In this document: positions 54,066-62,715 of the stretch, in pieces
Numbering within the stretch: position 1 is the first letter of the stretch
Layout of the letters: each line of letters starts with the position of its first letter
Source of the DNA: Persicobacter psychrovividus
GTDB taxonomy: Bacteria; Bacteroidota; Bacteroidia; Cytophagales; Cyclobacteriaceae
Assembly: GCF_036492425.1 (NCBI RefSeq)
Contig: NZ_AP025292.1
Location: forward strand, 2,852,001-2,916,000
Length of the DNA: 64,000 nt
Reading direction: 5' to 3'
The notes under the pieces: generated by a model
The model's database searches: none
What the model saw: only the letters and a program-made list of their open reading frames with translations
What the model was told of the DNA's origin: nothing
Program-made: the position numbers and the translations under genes

Positions 54066-55843
54066 TCTTCGCCCGCCAACTGTTTATTATACAAATCAAA
54101 ATACGCCCCCGTTTTCTCCATCAGCTGATCGTGCGTTCCCGCTTCAGCAATCTCACCATCATTCAACACCAAAATCTTATCCGCCAATTTTGCGGAAGAA
54201 ATACGGTGAGAGATAATGATCGACGTTTTATTTTCCATCACCCCTTTGAGGGCATTCAAAATCGCATTTTCCGTTTTGGTATCTACGGCCGAAAGGGAAT
54301 CATCCAAAATCAAAATCTTGGGGTTACGCACAATCGCACGGGCAATCGATACCCGTTGCTTCTGACCACCCGAGAGCGTGATTCCCCTTTCTCCGAGAAC
54401 AGTATCATAACCATGCTCAAAGTTGATAATATTTTCATGCAGATCCGCTTGCTTCGAAGCTTCCAGCATGGCTGTTTCAGAAACATCATCGCTACCGAAA
54501 GCAATATTATTACGAATCGAATCTGAGAACAAAAAGACATCCTGCGGCACATAACCAATCTGTCGGCGGATATATGGAATTTTATAATCCCTGATATTCT
54601 GCCCATCAATTTTTATTGCCCCTTCCGAGACATCAAACATTCGGCAAATCAAATTGGCCAATGTACTTTTACCCGAACCTGTTCCTCCAATAATCGCAAC
54701 GGACTCCCCCGATTCAATATTAAAACTGATGTCCTTCAGTGCGACAATCCCCGAATCCTCATACTTAAAAGTAACACGCTCAAAAGCCAGCTGTCCTGTT
54801 ACTGGCGTTTCAAGCTGCTTTTCCGAAAGAATATCATTCTTGGTAAATAAAAATTCATTGATCCGTTTTTGCGATGCCGCTGCCCGCTGAATAATACTTG
54901 TTATCCAACCCAACGAGGTTACAGGCCACGTCAGCAACTGCACATACATCACAAATTCGGCGATATTCCCAAAGGTTAATTGCCCCTTGAGCACTTCAGA
55001 CCCACCAACAAAAATCGTCAGGATCGTACTTAAACCAATCAAACTTAAAATCAAGGGAAAGAACAATGCCTGAACACGCGTCAGCTTCAACGACCGGTCA
55101 CGGTAAATTGTACTCTGCTTTTTCAGGTTGTTCAGTGAATCTTCCTCACGAGCAAATGACTTAATCACCCGAATACCCGAAAATGCTTCCTGCACAAAGG
55201 TCGATAAGTCGGACAAACTTTTCTGAATGCGTTCAGACCTCCGATTGATAATGTTATTCACAAAATAAATACTCAAGGAAAGTACAGGCAAGGGCAGTAG
55301 CGCATACAACGTCAGCTTGGCATTAATGCTGAACATGTACGGAATTAACATGATAAAAAGCACCAACATATTGAGCCCATACATAATCGCAGGACCGAGG
55401 TACATACGCACCTTGCTAACGTCTTCAGAAATTCGGGCCATCAGGTCCCCAGTATTATTTCTTCGATAGAATGTCGTTGGCAATGACTGATAGTGGGCAT
55501 AAATTTCATTCTTGAGGTCAAATTCGATATGCCTTGACATCGCAATGATCGTCTGCCGAACCATGAACAAAAAGAAACCCCGCAAAAAGGCCATCACTAA
55601 AATACTGACACCATAGATGATCACCGAACTGTTGATCACTCCACCAAAAACTGCCGACTGATCAGGCATCCCAGCCATCATCCGATGCAGGGAAATATTA
55701 TCCATTACCAAGTTAAGTGCATTCCTTACCAACTGCCCAGGAATGATCACAAAGAAGTTGGAAATCGCTACAAATAGCAATCCCAAAATGAGATAGTATT
55801 TATATTTAAAAAGGTATCTATTAAGGTATTTGAGGTCTTTCAC
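54056..55843 (-). CDS. MsbA-like ABC transporter (fused permease/ATPase)
   Basis: Exporter half-transporter of 595 residues with an amino-terminal six-helix domain (YYLILGLLFVAISNFFVII onward) and an ATPase domain with Walker A GGTGSGKSTLAN, Q loop, signature LSGGQKQRVSIARAI, Walker B ILILDDSLSAVD and the H-loop IISHR. It works as a homodimer or with a partner to export lipid or drugs; substrate unknown. The IS element lies right behind its stop without touching the frame. It is divergent from leucine dehydrogenase. Confidence 0.9.
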   Translation of the reverse strand: MKDLKYLNRYLFKYKYYLILGLLFVAISNFFVIIPGQLVRNALNLVMDNISLHRMMAGMPDQSAVFGGVINSSVIIYGVSILVMAFLRGFFLFMVRQTIIAMSRHIEFDLKNEIYAHYQSLPTTFYRRNNTGDLMARISEDVSKVRMYLGPAIMYGLNMLVLFIMLIPYMFSINAKLTLYALLPLPVLSLSIYFVNNIINRRSERIQKSLSDLSTFVQEAFSGIRVIKSFAREEDSLNNLKKQSTIYRDRSLKLTRVQALFFPLILSLIGLSTILTIFVGGSEVLKGQLTFGNIAEFVMYVQLLTWPVTSLGWITSIIQRAAASQKRINEFLFTKNDILSEKQLETPVTGQLAFERVTFKYEDSGIVALKDISFNIESGESVAIIGGTGSGKSTLANLICRMFDVSEGAIKIDGQNIRDYKIPYIRRQIGYVPQDVFLFSDSIRNNIAFGSDDVSETAMLEASKQADLHENIINFEHGYDTVLGERGITLSGGQKQRVSIARAIVRNPKILILDDSLSAVDTKTENAILNALKGVMENKTSIIISHRISSAKLADKILVLNDGEIAEAGTHDQLMEKTGAYFDLYNKQLAGEETS

Positions 55844-55888
55844 TACGCCTGTTTTATTAATTAGCTATTTTCAGATACTTATTGAATT

Positions 55889-55917
55889 AACCGTAAATAT
55901 ACTTTAAGTTTACGGTT
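55889..55917. promoter_or_regulatory. Inverted repeat in a divergent promoter region
   Basis: AACCGTAAA and TTTACGGTT form a perfect 9-bp inverted repeat with an 11-base centre, between the divergent ABC transporter and leucine dehydrogenase genes. It could be an operator for either gene. Confidence 0.4.
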
Positions 55918-55988
55918 TGGGCATTGAAAAATCTTTAATTGCACAATTCCCTAACTACAAAGATAATTAAACTACAAATATTTGTCTT

Positions 55989-57092
55989 ATGGCTGACGTA
56001 AAGGAAAAAAAAGCTATGACAGAATCGTCTATTTTTACCCGAGTACAAACAATGGGGCACGAGCAGATCGTCTTTTGCCATGATGAAGCAACAGGCCTGA
56101 AAGCCATCATTGGTGTTCACAACACCGTTTTGGGTCCTGCTTTGGGAGGTACCAGAATGTGGGACTATGCCTCCGAGGATGAAGCACTCGAAGATGTGTT
56201 GCGCCTTTCTCGTGGAATGACCTATAAAAATGCCCTTGCCGGCCTGAATATTGGTGGTGGGAAAGCAGTCATTATCGGCGATCCTAAGAAAGTCAAGAAT
56301 GAAGCCTTGCTTCGCCGTTTCGGAAAATTTGTAAACAGCCTTGGAGGAAAATATGTAACTGCTGAAGATGTTAATATGGGAGATATTGACATGGAGTACA
56401 TTTCCTATGAAACCAAACATGTTTGTGGATTGGCCCCAACGATGGGTGGCGCAGGCAACCCTTCACCTGTAACAGCCTACGGAACCTATGTTGGGATGAA
56501 GGCTGCAGCCAAACACACCTTTGGCTCTGACAGCCTCACGGGTAAGCGTGTGGCAGTACAAGGCGCTGGTAGCGTTGGCTCCACTTTAGTGGAATACCTC
56601 ACCAAAGAGGGTGCGGTGGTCTATGTTTGCGACCTTTTCGAAGAGCGAGCGGCGCAGGTGGCAGCAGAAAATGGCGCACAGGTGGTTTCAATGGACGAAA
56701 TCTATGACCTTGAAGTAGATATCTATTCGCCTTGTGCCTTGGGAGCAACAATTAACGATGACACCATTGATCGCCTGAAGTGTAAAGTAATCGCTGGAGC
56801 GGCGAACAATCAGCTGAAAGACGAAATCAAACACGGAAAAATCCTTGTGGACAAAGGCATTGTCTATGCCCCTGACTTCTTGATTAATGCAGGCGGGGTG
56901 ATTCATGTTTGCCTGGATCACTTTACGGACTACAACCGTGACCGTGCCATGGCCATGACCGAACGTATTTATGATACCTGTCTGGAGATTTTAGAACAGG
57001 CTCAAGCGGAAAACATCACGCCTCAGGAAGCGGCGATGAAAGCTGCACAAAAAAGAATCGATCAGGTTGCGAGAATCAAAAGCACGCTATAA
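55989..57092 (+). CDS. Leucine/branched-chain amino acid dehydrogenase
   Basis: Glu/Leu/Phe/Val dehydrogenase family protein of 367 residues that interconverts a branched-chain amino acid and its keto acid with NAD. The substrate-binding/catalytic lysines are in YKNALAGLNIGGGKAVI, the Rossmann loop is VAVQGAGSVGSTLVEYL, and TAEDVNMGDIDM is the conserved active-site strand. Length and motifs fit leucine dehydrogenase (Ldh/Bcd); the exact amino acid preference is an inference. It stands alone, with an inverted repeat upstream and a terminator 58 bases after the stop. Confidence 0.88.
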   Translation: MADVKEKKAMTESSIFTRVQTMGHEQIVFCHDEATGLKAIIGVHNTVLGPALGGTRMWDYASEDEALEDVLRLSRGMTYKNALAGLNIGGGKAVIIGDPKKVKNEALLRRFGKFVNSLGGKYVTAEDVNMGDIDMEYISYETKHVCGLAPTMGGAGNPSPVTAYGTYVGMKAAAKHTFGSDSLTGKRVAVQGAGSVGSTLVEYLTKEGAVVYVCDLFEERAAQVAAENGAQVVSMDEIYDLEVDIYSPCALGATINDDTIDRLKCKVIAGAANNQLKDEIKHGKILVDKGIVYAPDFLINAGGVIHVCLDHFTDYNRDRAMAMTERIYDTCLEILEQAQAENITPQEAAMKAAQKRIDQVARIKSTL

Positions 57093-57150
57093 GAACAAAA
57101 ATTCTTTCTTTTACCGCTATTTGGTGGAAAAAAGTCAAAAACTGTAAAAT

Positions 57151-57180
57151 AAATTCGGGCATCGTCCCGAATTTTTTTTT
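57151..57180 (+). terminator. Terminator after leucine dehydrogenase
   Basis: AAATTCGGG, loop CATCGT, CCCGAATTT followed by a run of T. Confidence 0.9.
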
Positions 57181-57271
57181 GGAACTGTTTTTGTTTATTA
57201 GCTTTGCAATTGTGGTGAAATCACCAACCAATGCAAAGGCATGTTGAATTAGAAAACGTTCTTTATAGTAG

Positions 57272-58456
57272 ATGCTTAATAGAAGATCTCTCCGAATAAA
57301 AACTTTGCAAGCACTATACGGCTTGCATCAGTCTAAAAGAGCCAATTTTGGCTTAGCGCAATCGTTGATTGACGAAACGTTTGCCCCTGACCTGAACTCT
57401 ATGGAACCACAGGATCCTACAGAGCTGAGAGGAAAGGCTCGTACAGCAAAGAAAATCTTCCGTTCGCAGTTTGCCGCAGAAGTAATCAACGCTAAAGAGG
57501 ATGTTAGTCCTGAAATTATGGACGCCATCAAAGAAGCCATTAAGCTTTTTAACTTAGAGAACTCGAAAGACCTCAAGAACTACCGTCAGGAAATGCTCGA
57601 GGAAGCTGAAAATGTTTCCCGAAATTACTTACAGATCCTCGGGGTAATCACCACGTTCGCGGATTTGGTGAAAGAAGAAGCCGACGAAATGTCTGTTAAT
57701 CTTCAGCGCGCAGGCGAAACCGCAACAAAAGGGAGTTGGAATTTTTACAACAACCCGATTGTTGATATGATCCGTAACAACCCAGAGATCGCTCAGAGAA
57801 CAGCCGCTACCGGTGCTGCTATCGACGATACTTTGGAGGTTCAGTGCCGCGACTGGTACAAAAAACTCATCAAGAAAGATCCTGAATACCGCGAATACAT
57901 GCGCAAGCAGAATGCGACTTTCGAGGAGCATAAAGAGTGGTTGATGTATTTTGTGAAAAATATGCTGTTCAAGCACCCTGTGATGGTTTCTTATTTTGAG
58001 GAGCAAGATTTGCAGTTCAGCGAAAACCGTTCTGTATTGCGTTCTATGGTATTGAAAACCATAAAATCAGTGAACGATGTTACCGATTCGTTGGTGATCT
58101 CTGAATTATCCATGAACTGGGCTGAAGACAAGCGTTTCTTTAACGACCTTTTCAACTACGTTGTGAATAACGAAGACGAATACGTGAACCTGATCTCTGA
58201 GCGTGCTCAGAACTGGGACAAAGAACGTATTAATGTGATGGACATGCTGATTCTGAAAATGGCCTTGGCCGAGATGATCAACTTCCCATCTATTCCCGTG
58301 AAAGTAACCATCAACGAAGCGGTTGAATTGGCGAAAAACTACTCGACACTAAAGAGTAAGAAATTCGTGAACGGTATTTTGGATGTTTTAGCCATCTCCT
58401 TAGGACATGACGGCACTATCCGCAAGTCTGGCCGTGGTTTGATTGACAATAAATAA
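57272..58456 (+). CDS. nusB: Transcription antitermination factor NusB (long form)
   Basis: NusB helps antitermination on rRNA operons. The protein starts with the NusB/RsmB-like RRSLRIKTLQALYGLHQSKR and ends with the conserved WDKERINVMDMLILKMALAE and INEAVELAKNYSTLKSKKFVNGILD. At 394 residues it is far longer than the 140-residue E. coli protein; about 200 residues of helical sequence are inserted between the two parts, as is common but not always this long in Bacteroidota. It leads a run with ytxH, a DUF1573 lipoprotein and yajC. Confidence 0.88.
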   Translation: MLNRRSLRIKTLQALYGLHQSKRANFGLAQSLIDETFAPDLNSMEPQDPTELRGKARTAKKIFRSQFAAEVINAKEDVSPEIMDAIKEAIKLFNLENSKDLKNYRQEMLEEAENVSRNYLQILGVITTFADLVKEEADEMSVNLQRAGETATKGSWNFYNNPIVDMIRNNPEIAQRTAATGAAIDDTLEVQCRDWYKKLIKKDPEYREYMRKQNATFEEHKEWLMYFVKNMLFKHPVMVSYFEEQDLQFSENRSVLRSMVLKTIKSVNDVTDSLVISELSMNWAEDKRFFNDLFNYVVNNEDEYVNLISERAQNWDKERINVMDMLILKMALAEMINFPSIPVKVTINEAVELAKNYSTLKSKKFVNGILDVLAISLGHDGTIRKSGRGLIDNK

Positions 58457-58532
58457 GCATGTCGGGGGCCTGCATTTAGGCAAAAAAAATCCCTTGACAA
58501 GAAACTGAAACCCCCAATAAGGGTTTTATATT

Positions 58533-58586
58533 AAATGTGCACAGTCAGAAAAATTTTGTTTTTCTAAAGATTGTGCACATTTTTTC
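58533..58586 (+). terminator. Hairpin terminator after nusB
   Basis: AAATGTGCACA and TGTGCACATTT form an 11-bp stem around an AT-rich loop of 28 bases with its own small stem, then a T run. A small AAACCC/GGGTTT hairpin lies just before it (58508-58526). Confidence 0.7.
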
Positions 58587-58638
58587 TTTCTTTAGCATTT
58601 ATCCATAAATTGTATTAACAATTTAACCGTTTTCAGAT

Positions 58639-58944
58639 ATGAGCAAGAGCACAAATAGTTTTTTGGCATTTATAGCAGGAGCTGCTGCTGGTAGCCTTTT
58701 AGGGGTATTATACGCACCTGACAAAGGAGAAAGTACCCGTGACAAACTGTCTTTCCAATTGGAAAAATACAAAGACAAACTGCAGGAATTCATCAACGAA
58801 ATGATGGATGAAGCACAGGCGGTGCCAGATTCTGAAGCTAAAGCTGAAGGGAAGAAAGTAATTGATGACGCAAAAGAAAAAGCGGAAAAGTTACTCGATG
58901 ATGTAGATGAGCTCATCAACCAAATCAAAAGTGGACAAAACTAA
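58639..58944 (+). CDS. YtxH-domain small protein
   Basis: A 101-residue protein with one membrane helix (NSFLAFIAGAAAGSLLGVLY) carrying the glycine pattern of the YtxH family and a helical, charged tail (TRDKLSFQLEKYKDKLQEF, then AEKLLDDVDELINQI) likely to form a coiled coil. YtxH proteins are stress-linked in Bacillus; the role here is not known. It lies between nusB and the DUF1573 lipoprotein, an order I recall from other Bacteroidota. Confidence 0.82.
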   Translation: MSKSTNSFLAFIAGAAAGSLLGVLYAPDKGESTRDKLSFQLEKYKDKLQEFINEMMDEAQAVPDSEAKAEGKKVIDDAKEKAEKLLDDVDELINQIKSGQN

Positions 58945-58962
58945 TCTAACCTATTTAGTACC

Positions 58963-59469
58963 ATGAAAAGAGTATTCCTTAACGCCTTTGCTCTGGCGGC
59001 ATTAGCCTTGGCCGTAGTTTCCTGCGACCAAAAAACAACCACTGAGCACGCTTCATCAACGATTACTAAAGAAGCAGAAGCTGCCAATAAAGTAGCAGAA
59101 GAAAATAACCCAGCGGCCACTATCGCCAACGGAAAATTTGAGTTTACCGAAGATCAGTTTGATTTCGGCACTATTAATGAGGGAGATGTGGTAACTCACA
59201 TTTTCAAATTCAAAAATGTGGGTGATGGTCCCTTACTGATCACCAATGCGCGGGCTTCCTGCGGCTGTACACTCCCTGAGTGGCCAAAGGAACCTATCGC
59301 TGTAGGACAAGAAGGGAAAATCACGGTCAAGTTCAACAGTAAAGGCAAGCCAAACAAGCAACGTAAACGTATCAGCATTTATGCCAATACAGAGCCTGAA
59401 TTGAGTACTTTACACATTACTGCCAATGTTATCCCTAAAAAATTAGAGAAGGCAGGACCGATCAAGTAA
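58963..59469 (+). CDS. DUF1573 lipoprotein
   Basis: A 168-residue exported lipoprotein: signal peptide MKRVFLNAFALAALALAV with lipobox VVSC at Cys21, then a Glu/Ala/Thr linker and one DUF1573 Ig-like domain (FDFGTINEGDVVTHIFKFKN, then RASCGCTLPEWPKEPI). Function unknown. It probably sits in the outer or inner membrane facing the periplasm. It is 18 bases after ytxH and 26 before yajC, so the three are likely co-transcribed. Confidence 0.88.
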   Translation: MKRVFLNAFALAALALAVVSCDQKTTTEHASSTITKEAEAANKVAEENNPAATIANGKFEFTEDQFDFGTINEGDVVTHIFKFKNVGDGPLLITNARASCGCTLPEWPKEPIAVGQEGKITVKFNSKGKPNKQRKRISIYANTEPELSTLHITANVIPKKLEKAGPIK

Positions 59470-59495
59470 TCATTATATTTAAGCAATAATTAGAG

Positions 59496-59813
59496 ATGTC
59501 GGATTTATTATTTTTCCAAGCAGGTGAACCAGCAAGCATGATTCCTCAAATTTTGATGTTCGTCGCTATTGGTTTTGTCTTTTACTTCTTCATGGTGCGT
59601 CCGCAGCAAAAGAAGCAGAAAGAGCAAAAGAGCTTTATTGATGCAATCAAAAAAGGTGACAACGTTGTTACCATCGGTGGAATTCATGGTCGTGTAGTTG
59701 ATATGACTGCCAATACCGTTACTTTGGAAGTAAGCCGTGGAACTGCAATGACTTTCGAGAAGTCGGCAATTTCATTGGACAGTACAAAGCCAGCACCTGC
59801 TGCGAAGAAATAA
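59496..59813 (+). CDS. yajC: Preprotein translocase subunit YajC
   Basis: Accessory subunit of the Sec translocon, 105 residues. One membrane helix (QILMFVAIGFVFYFFMVRPQ) is followed by the family signature RPQQKKQKEQKSF and VVTIGGIHGRVVDM. Length is usual. It ends the nusB-ytxH-DUF1573-yajC run and is followed by a clear terminator. Confidence 0.93.
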   Translation: MSDLLFFQAGEPASMIPQILMFVAIGFVFYFFMVRPQQKKQKEQKSFIDAIKKGDNVVTIGGIHGRVVDMTANTVTLEVSRGTAMTFEKSAISLDSTKPAPAAKK

Positions 59814-59833
59814 TCCTATTTCTTCCAAAAAAT

Positions 59834-59872
59834 AAAAACCGCTTTCATCGTCATGATCAAAGCGGTTTTTTT
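59834..59872 (+). terminator. Bidirectional terminator after yajC
   Basis: AAAAACCGCTTT and AAAGCGGTTTTT form a 12-bp stem with a 13-base loop, followed by a T run; it lies between convergent genes. Confidence 0.88.
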
Positions 59873-59943
59873 CATGCTTAATATTTTATGTTTTTCAAAA
59901 GGGCTAAAGCGCAGTGAATACCACTAAGCGCCCCGATGTTCGA

Positions 59944-60267
59944 TTATAGGAATCTAACATCGAAAACAATCTCCTTCGGGAAACGCTCCCAGATAATCTC
60001 CAACACCCGTGCCTTGGCCATGGTGAGCTCCTGCCGCATAGCAGAAGAATTCAGCTGCACATACAGCACAGCTTCATTGAGGTAGATTTTCGTCGTACGG
60101 CTTGCAATGGCCTGCCCCATCATCTCGCCCCAAGCGGCAGTAACCTGAGTAGCCTCGTACTTATCTTTCAGCCGAAACTCCTTCAGATAGTCCGCAAAGC
60201 TTTCATTCACCGTGCTGGTGTCCTTTTTTCGGCGTAAGCCTGGAACGTAGGGTTGTTTGTAACGCAT
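59944..60267 (-). CDS. DUF721 protein
   Basis: A 107-residue DUF721 (DciA-like) protein: MRYKQPYVPGLRRKKDTS start and the conserved EMMGQAIASRTTKIYL with VQLNSSAMRQELTMAKARV. DUF721 proteins include the helicase loader DciA, but the short Bacteroidota members have no proven role. It starts 3 bases after cdaA ends, on the same strand, so the two are almost certainly in one operon. Confidence 0.82.
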   Translation of the reverse strand: MRYKQPYVPGLRRKKDTSTVNESFADYLKEFRLKDKYEATQVTAAWGEMMGQAIASRTTKIYLNEAVLYVQLNSSAMRQELTMAKARVLEIIWERFPKEIVFDVRFL

Positions 60268-60270
60268 TGC

Positions 60271-61185
60271 TTAATTGTCTTTTTTCTCTTTACTTTCTTT
60301 TTCCACCTCTTCAAGCTCCTTCTTCAGGATCTCCGACACCTGCTTGATATTTGCAGAAAGGTCGTTTTCAGTAGACAGATAGGCATTGATTCTCCGTCGA
60401 ATCTCCTGAACAGATAAATTGTGGGAAATCTCCCCATTCCTTACCAGTGATATTTGGCCTGTTTCTTCAGAAACCACCAATACCAAAACATCAGAATTTT
60501 CCGTCATGCCGATCGCTGCGCGGTGGCGCAAACCAAACTGCGCAGAGATGTCTGAATTTTCGGAAACGGGCAAAATACACCTTGCTGCCACAATCCTGTC
60601 TTCATATACAATAACCGCTCCATCATGCAAGGGCGAATTTTTATAAAAAATAGACATCAGTAACCGCTTGGATACTTTCGCATCAATAAGGTCGCCCGTT
60701 GAGGCTATCATGCGCAATTCACTGTTTTTGGAAATCACGACCAAGGCCCCAGTACTCGAGAAACTCATCTCGCGCGAAGCCTCCACAATTGCATTGAGCA
60801 GGGGAGTATTGCCCTTGGTTGCGCTATTTTGCGAACGGTTAAAATTCCGGAAAATAGGGTTGGAGTTGCGGTGCCAGAAATCAGACATAGACTTGGCCAC
60901 CATCAGCAAAAATTTACGGATTTCATTCTGAAATAAAATGACGAGCGCAAGCGTACCACCACTCATCACATAGGAGAGCACCGTCGAAAGCAGCTCCATT
61001 TTCAGGGTTTTCACCAACTGATAAAAGCCATAGAAAAAAATGAAGCCCAAAAGCACACGCATAGCCATACTGCCTTTCATCAGCTTGTAAATCTGATACA
61101 AAAGCACGGCTACAAGAGAGATGTCTACCACATCCCACAGCCTCATTTCAAGAAACCCGATTTTAAACCCTAAGAGAAATATCAA
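60271..61185 (-). CDS. cdaA: Diadenylate cyclase CdaA
   Basis: Makes c-di-AMP from two ATP. Three amino-terminal membrane helices are followed by the DAC domain with PLHDGAVIVYEDRIVAARC and GLRHRAAIGMTENSD, the two catalytic motifs (DGA and RHR). The TTG at 61185 is kept as start because the IGFLE segment just after it is conserved in the family; an ATG at 61146 would remove it. Length of 304 residues is usual. It sits between folP and DUF721. Confidence 0.93.
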   Translation of the reverse strand: MIFLLGFKIGFLEMRLWDVVDISLVAVLLYQIYKLMKGSMAMRVLLGFIFFYGFYQLVKTLKMELLSTVLSYVMSGGTLALVILFQNEIRKFLLMVAKSMSDFWHRNSNPIFRNFNRSQNSATKGNTPLLNAIVEASREMSFSSTGALVVISKNSELRMIASTGDLIDAKVSKRLLMSIFYKNSPLHDGAVIVYEDRIVAARCILPVSENSDISAQFGLRHRAAIGMTENSDVLVLVVSEETGQISLVRNGEISHNLSVQEIRRRINAYLSTENDLSANIKQVSEILKKELEEVEKESKEKKDN

Positions 61186-61229
61186 TGATCTATATGTCTA
61201 TTTTTTATAAAAATACATAAAAAGATTGA

Positions 61230-62087
61230 TCATGCACCCTGCATTTTGTTAAAAAGTTCTACACATTCTTTGGCCGCTTTCACATCATGCACCCGCAGCA
61301 CTTTTGCTCCCTTCATCAAAGCAATGGCATGAAGTGCCGTAGTGCCATTCAAAGCCTCTTCAGCCGTAATGCCAAGGGGTTTGTAAATCATTGATTTTCG
61401 GGAAAGGCCAACAAGCAGTGGCAATTCAAGCAGCTGAAAATGATCCAGCTGCTGCAAGAGTTCATAATTTTGATCAAGGTCTTTCGCAAAGCCAAAGCCC
61501 GGATCCAGGATAATATCATTCACCCCCAGGTCTTTCAGCATTTTTATCCGCTCCTGGAAATAAGTCACCATTTCAAGGGTCAAATTGTTGTAGTCGGTCA
61601 GGGACTGCATAGTTTCTGGCCTGCCCCGCATGTGCATCATGATGTAAGGCACCTGATATTTAGCCACCACTTCAAACATCCGCTCATCGAGCTGCCCTCC
61701 ACTGATGTCGTTAATGAGTTGTGCCCCTGCCATCACGGCCTGCTCGGCCACTTCCGACCGAAAGGTATCCACAGAAATCAATGCCTCAGGCCAAACTTCC
61801 TGCACCGTTGCAATCCCAGAAAGCACCCTTTCAAGTTCCTCTTTTACACTCACCTCTTTAGCACCTGGCCGAGAGGAATACCCACCTATATCGATGATAT
61901 CCGCTCCTTCATCACGAATACGTTCCACTTGCGCCTGACGATCCTGACTTGCCTGATGCTTTCCCCCATCAAAAAATGAGTCTGGTGTAACATTCAGAAT
62001 CCCCATCACCCACGGGCGGTTTAAAGTATGCAGATGTCCTCCTATTGTTAGTGTGTTTTTACAGTAAAAACAATTATCTTTCCCCAC
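61230..62087 (-). CDS. folP: Dihydropteroate synthase
   Basis: Condenses p-aminobenzoate with the pterin diphosphate in folate synthesis. Signature segments are GILNVTPDSFFDGG, DIGGYSSRPGA, INDISGGQLDERMF and DPGFGFAKDLDQNYELL. A GTG at 62087 is the most likely start, giving about 285 residues; the frame is open to 62213 but those residues overlap the divergent gene and look non-native. cdaA follows 44 bases after the stop in the same direction. Confidence 0.9.
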   Translation of the reverse strand: MGKDNCFYCKNTLTIGGHLHTLNRPWVMGILNVTPDSFFDGGKHQASQDRQAQVERIRDEGADIIDIGGYSSRPGAKEVSVKEELERVLSGIATVQEVWPEALISVDTFRSEVAEQAVMAGAQLINDISGGQLDERMFEVVAKYQVPYIMMHMRGRPETMQSLTDYNNLTLEMVTYFQERIKMLKDLGVNDIILDPGFGFAKDLDQNYELLQQLDHFQLLELPLLVGLSRKSMIYKPLGITAEEALNGTTALHAIALMKGAKVLRVHDVKAAKECVELFNKMQGA

Positions 62088-62122
62088 AGAAATGTAATTT
62101 GAAATTTTTAACAGTTTGTCTT

Positions 62123-62668
62123 TTGAATAATACAACAATAAACGAATATAAAGAAGTAATAAGTACCTGTAAAGAGGTTTTCGCCAAGAAGGCGAAGGAT
62201 TATGGCACTGCATGGCGTATTTTAAGGCTGAGTTCTATTACTGATCAAATCTTTATTAAAGCCAAGCGCATCCGCTCTATTCAGGAAAAGGGAACGCAAA
62301 AAGTCGGGGACGATATCTACGGCGAATTCCTCGGCATTATCAACTATTGTGTCATGGCGCTGATTCAAATGGATTATGCACAAAAAAATGACGACCGACT
62401 TGAAATTCCTTATGAGGAACTTGAGCTGATTTACGATCAGAAGGTAGAAGAAACCATGAACCTGCTGATGGACAAAAACCATGATTACGACGAGGCCTGG
62501 AGGGATATGCGGGTAAGTTCCATGACCGATATTATCCTGATGAAACTCTTCCGAGTAAAACAAATTGAAGACAACAATGGCAAAACACTGATTTCTGAAG
62601 GTATCGATGCCAACTATCAGGACATGATCAACTATTGTGTGTTCTGCATGATTCTGATGAAATCATAA
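62123..62668 (+). CDS. DUF1599 protein
   Basis: A 181-residue protein with two copies of the DUF1599 segment: CKEVFAKKAKDYGTAWRILR with SSITDQIFIKAKRIRSI, and MDKNHDYDEAWRDMRVSSMT with DIILMKLFRVKQIED. DUF1599 is a common Bacteroidota domain of unknown function. No ATG is available at the family amino terminus; the TTG at 62123 (LNNTTINEYKEVI) is the best start. It is divergent from folP with about 35 bases between start codons. Confidence 0.82.
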   Translation: MNNTTINEYKEVISTCKEVFAKKAKDYGTAWRILRLSSITDQIFIKAKRIRSIQEKGTQKVGDDIYGEFLGIINYCVMALIQMDYAQKNDDRLEIPYEELELIYDQKVEETMNLLMDKNHDYDEAWRDMRVSSMTDIILMKLFRVKQIEDNNGKTLISEGIDANYQDMINYCVFCMILMKS

Positions 62669-62715
62669 ACCGCATTTTTCAGTCGCCCAACCTTTTTAAA
62701 CCATTTTTACCGATC

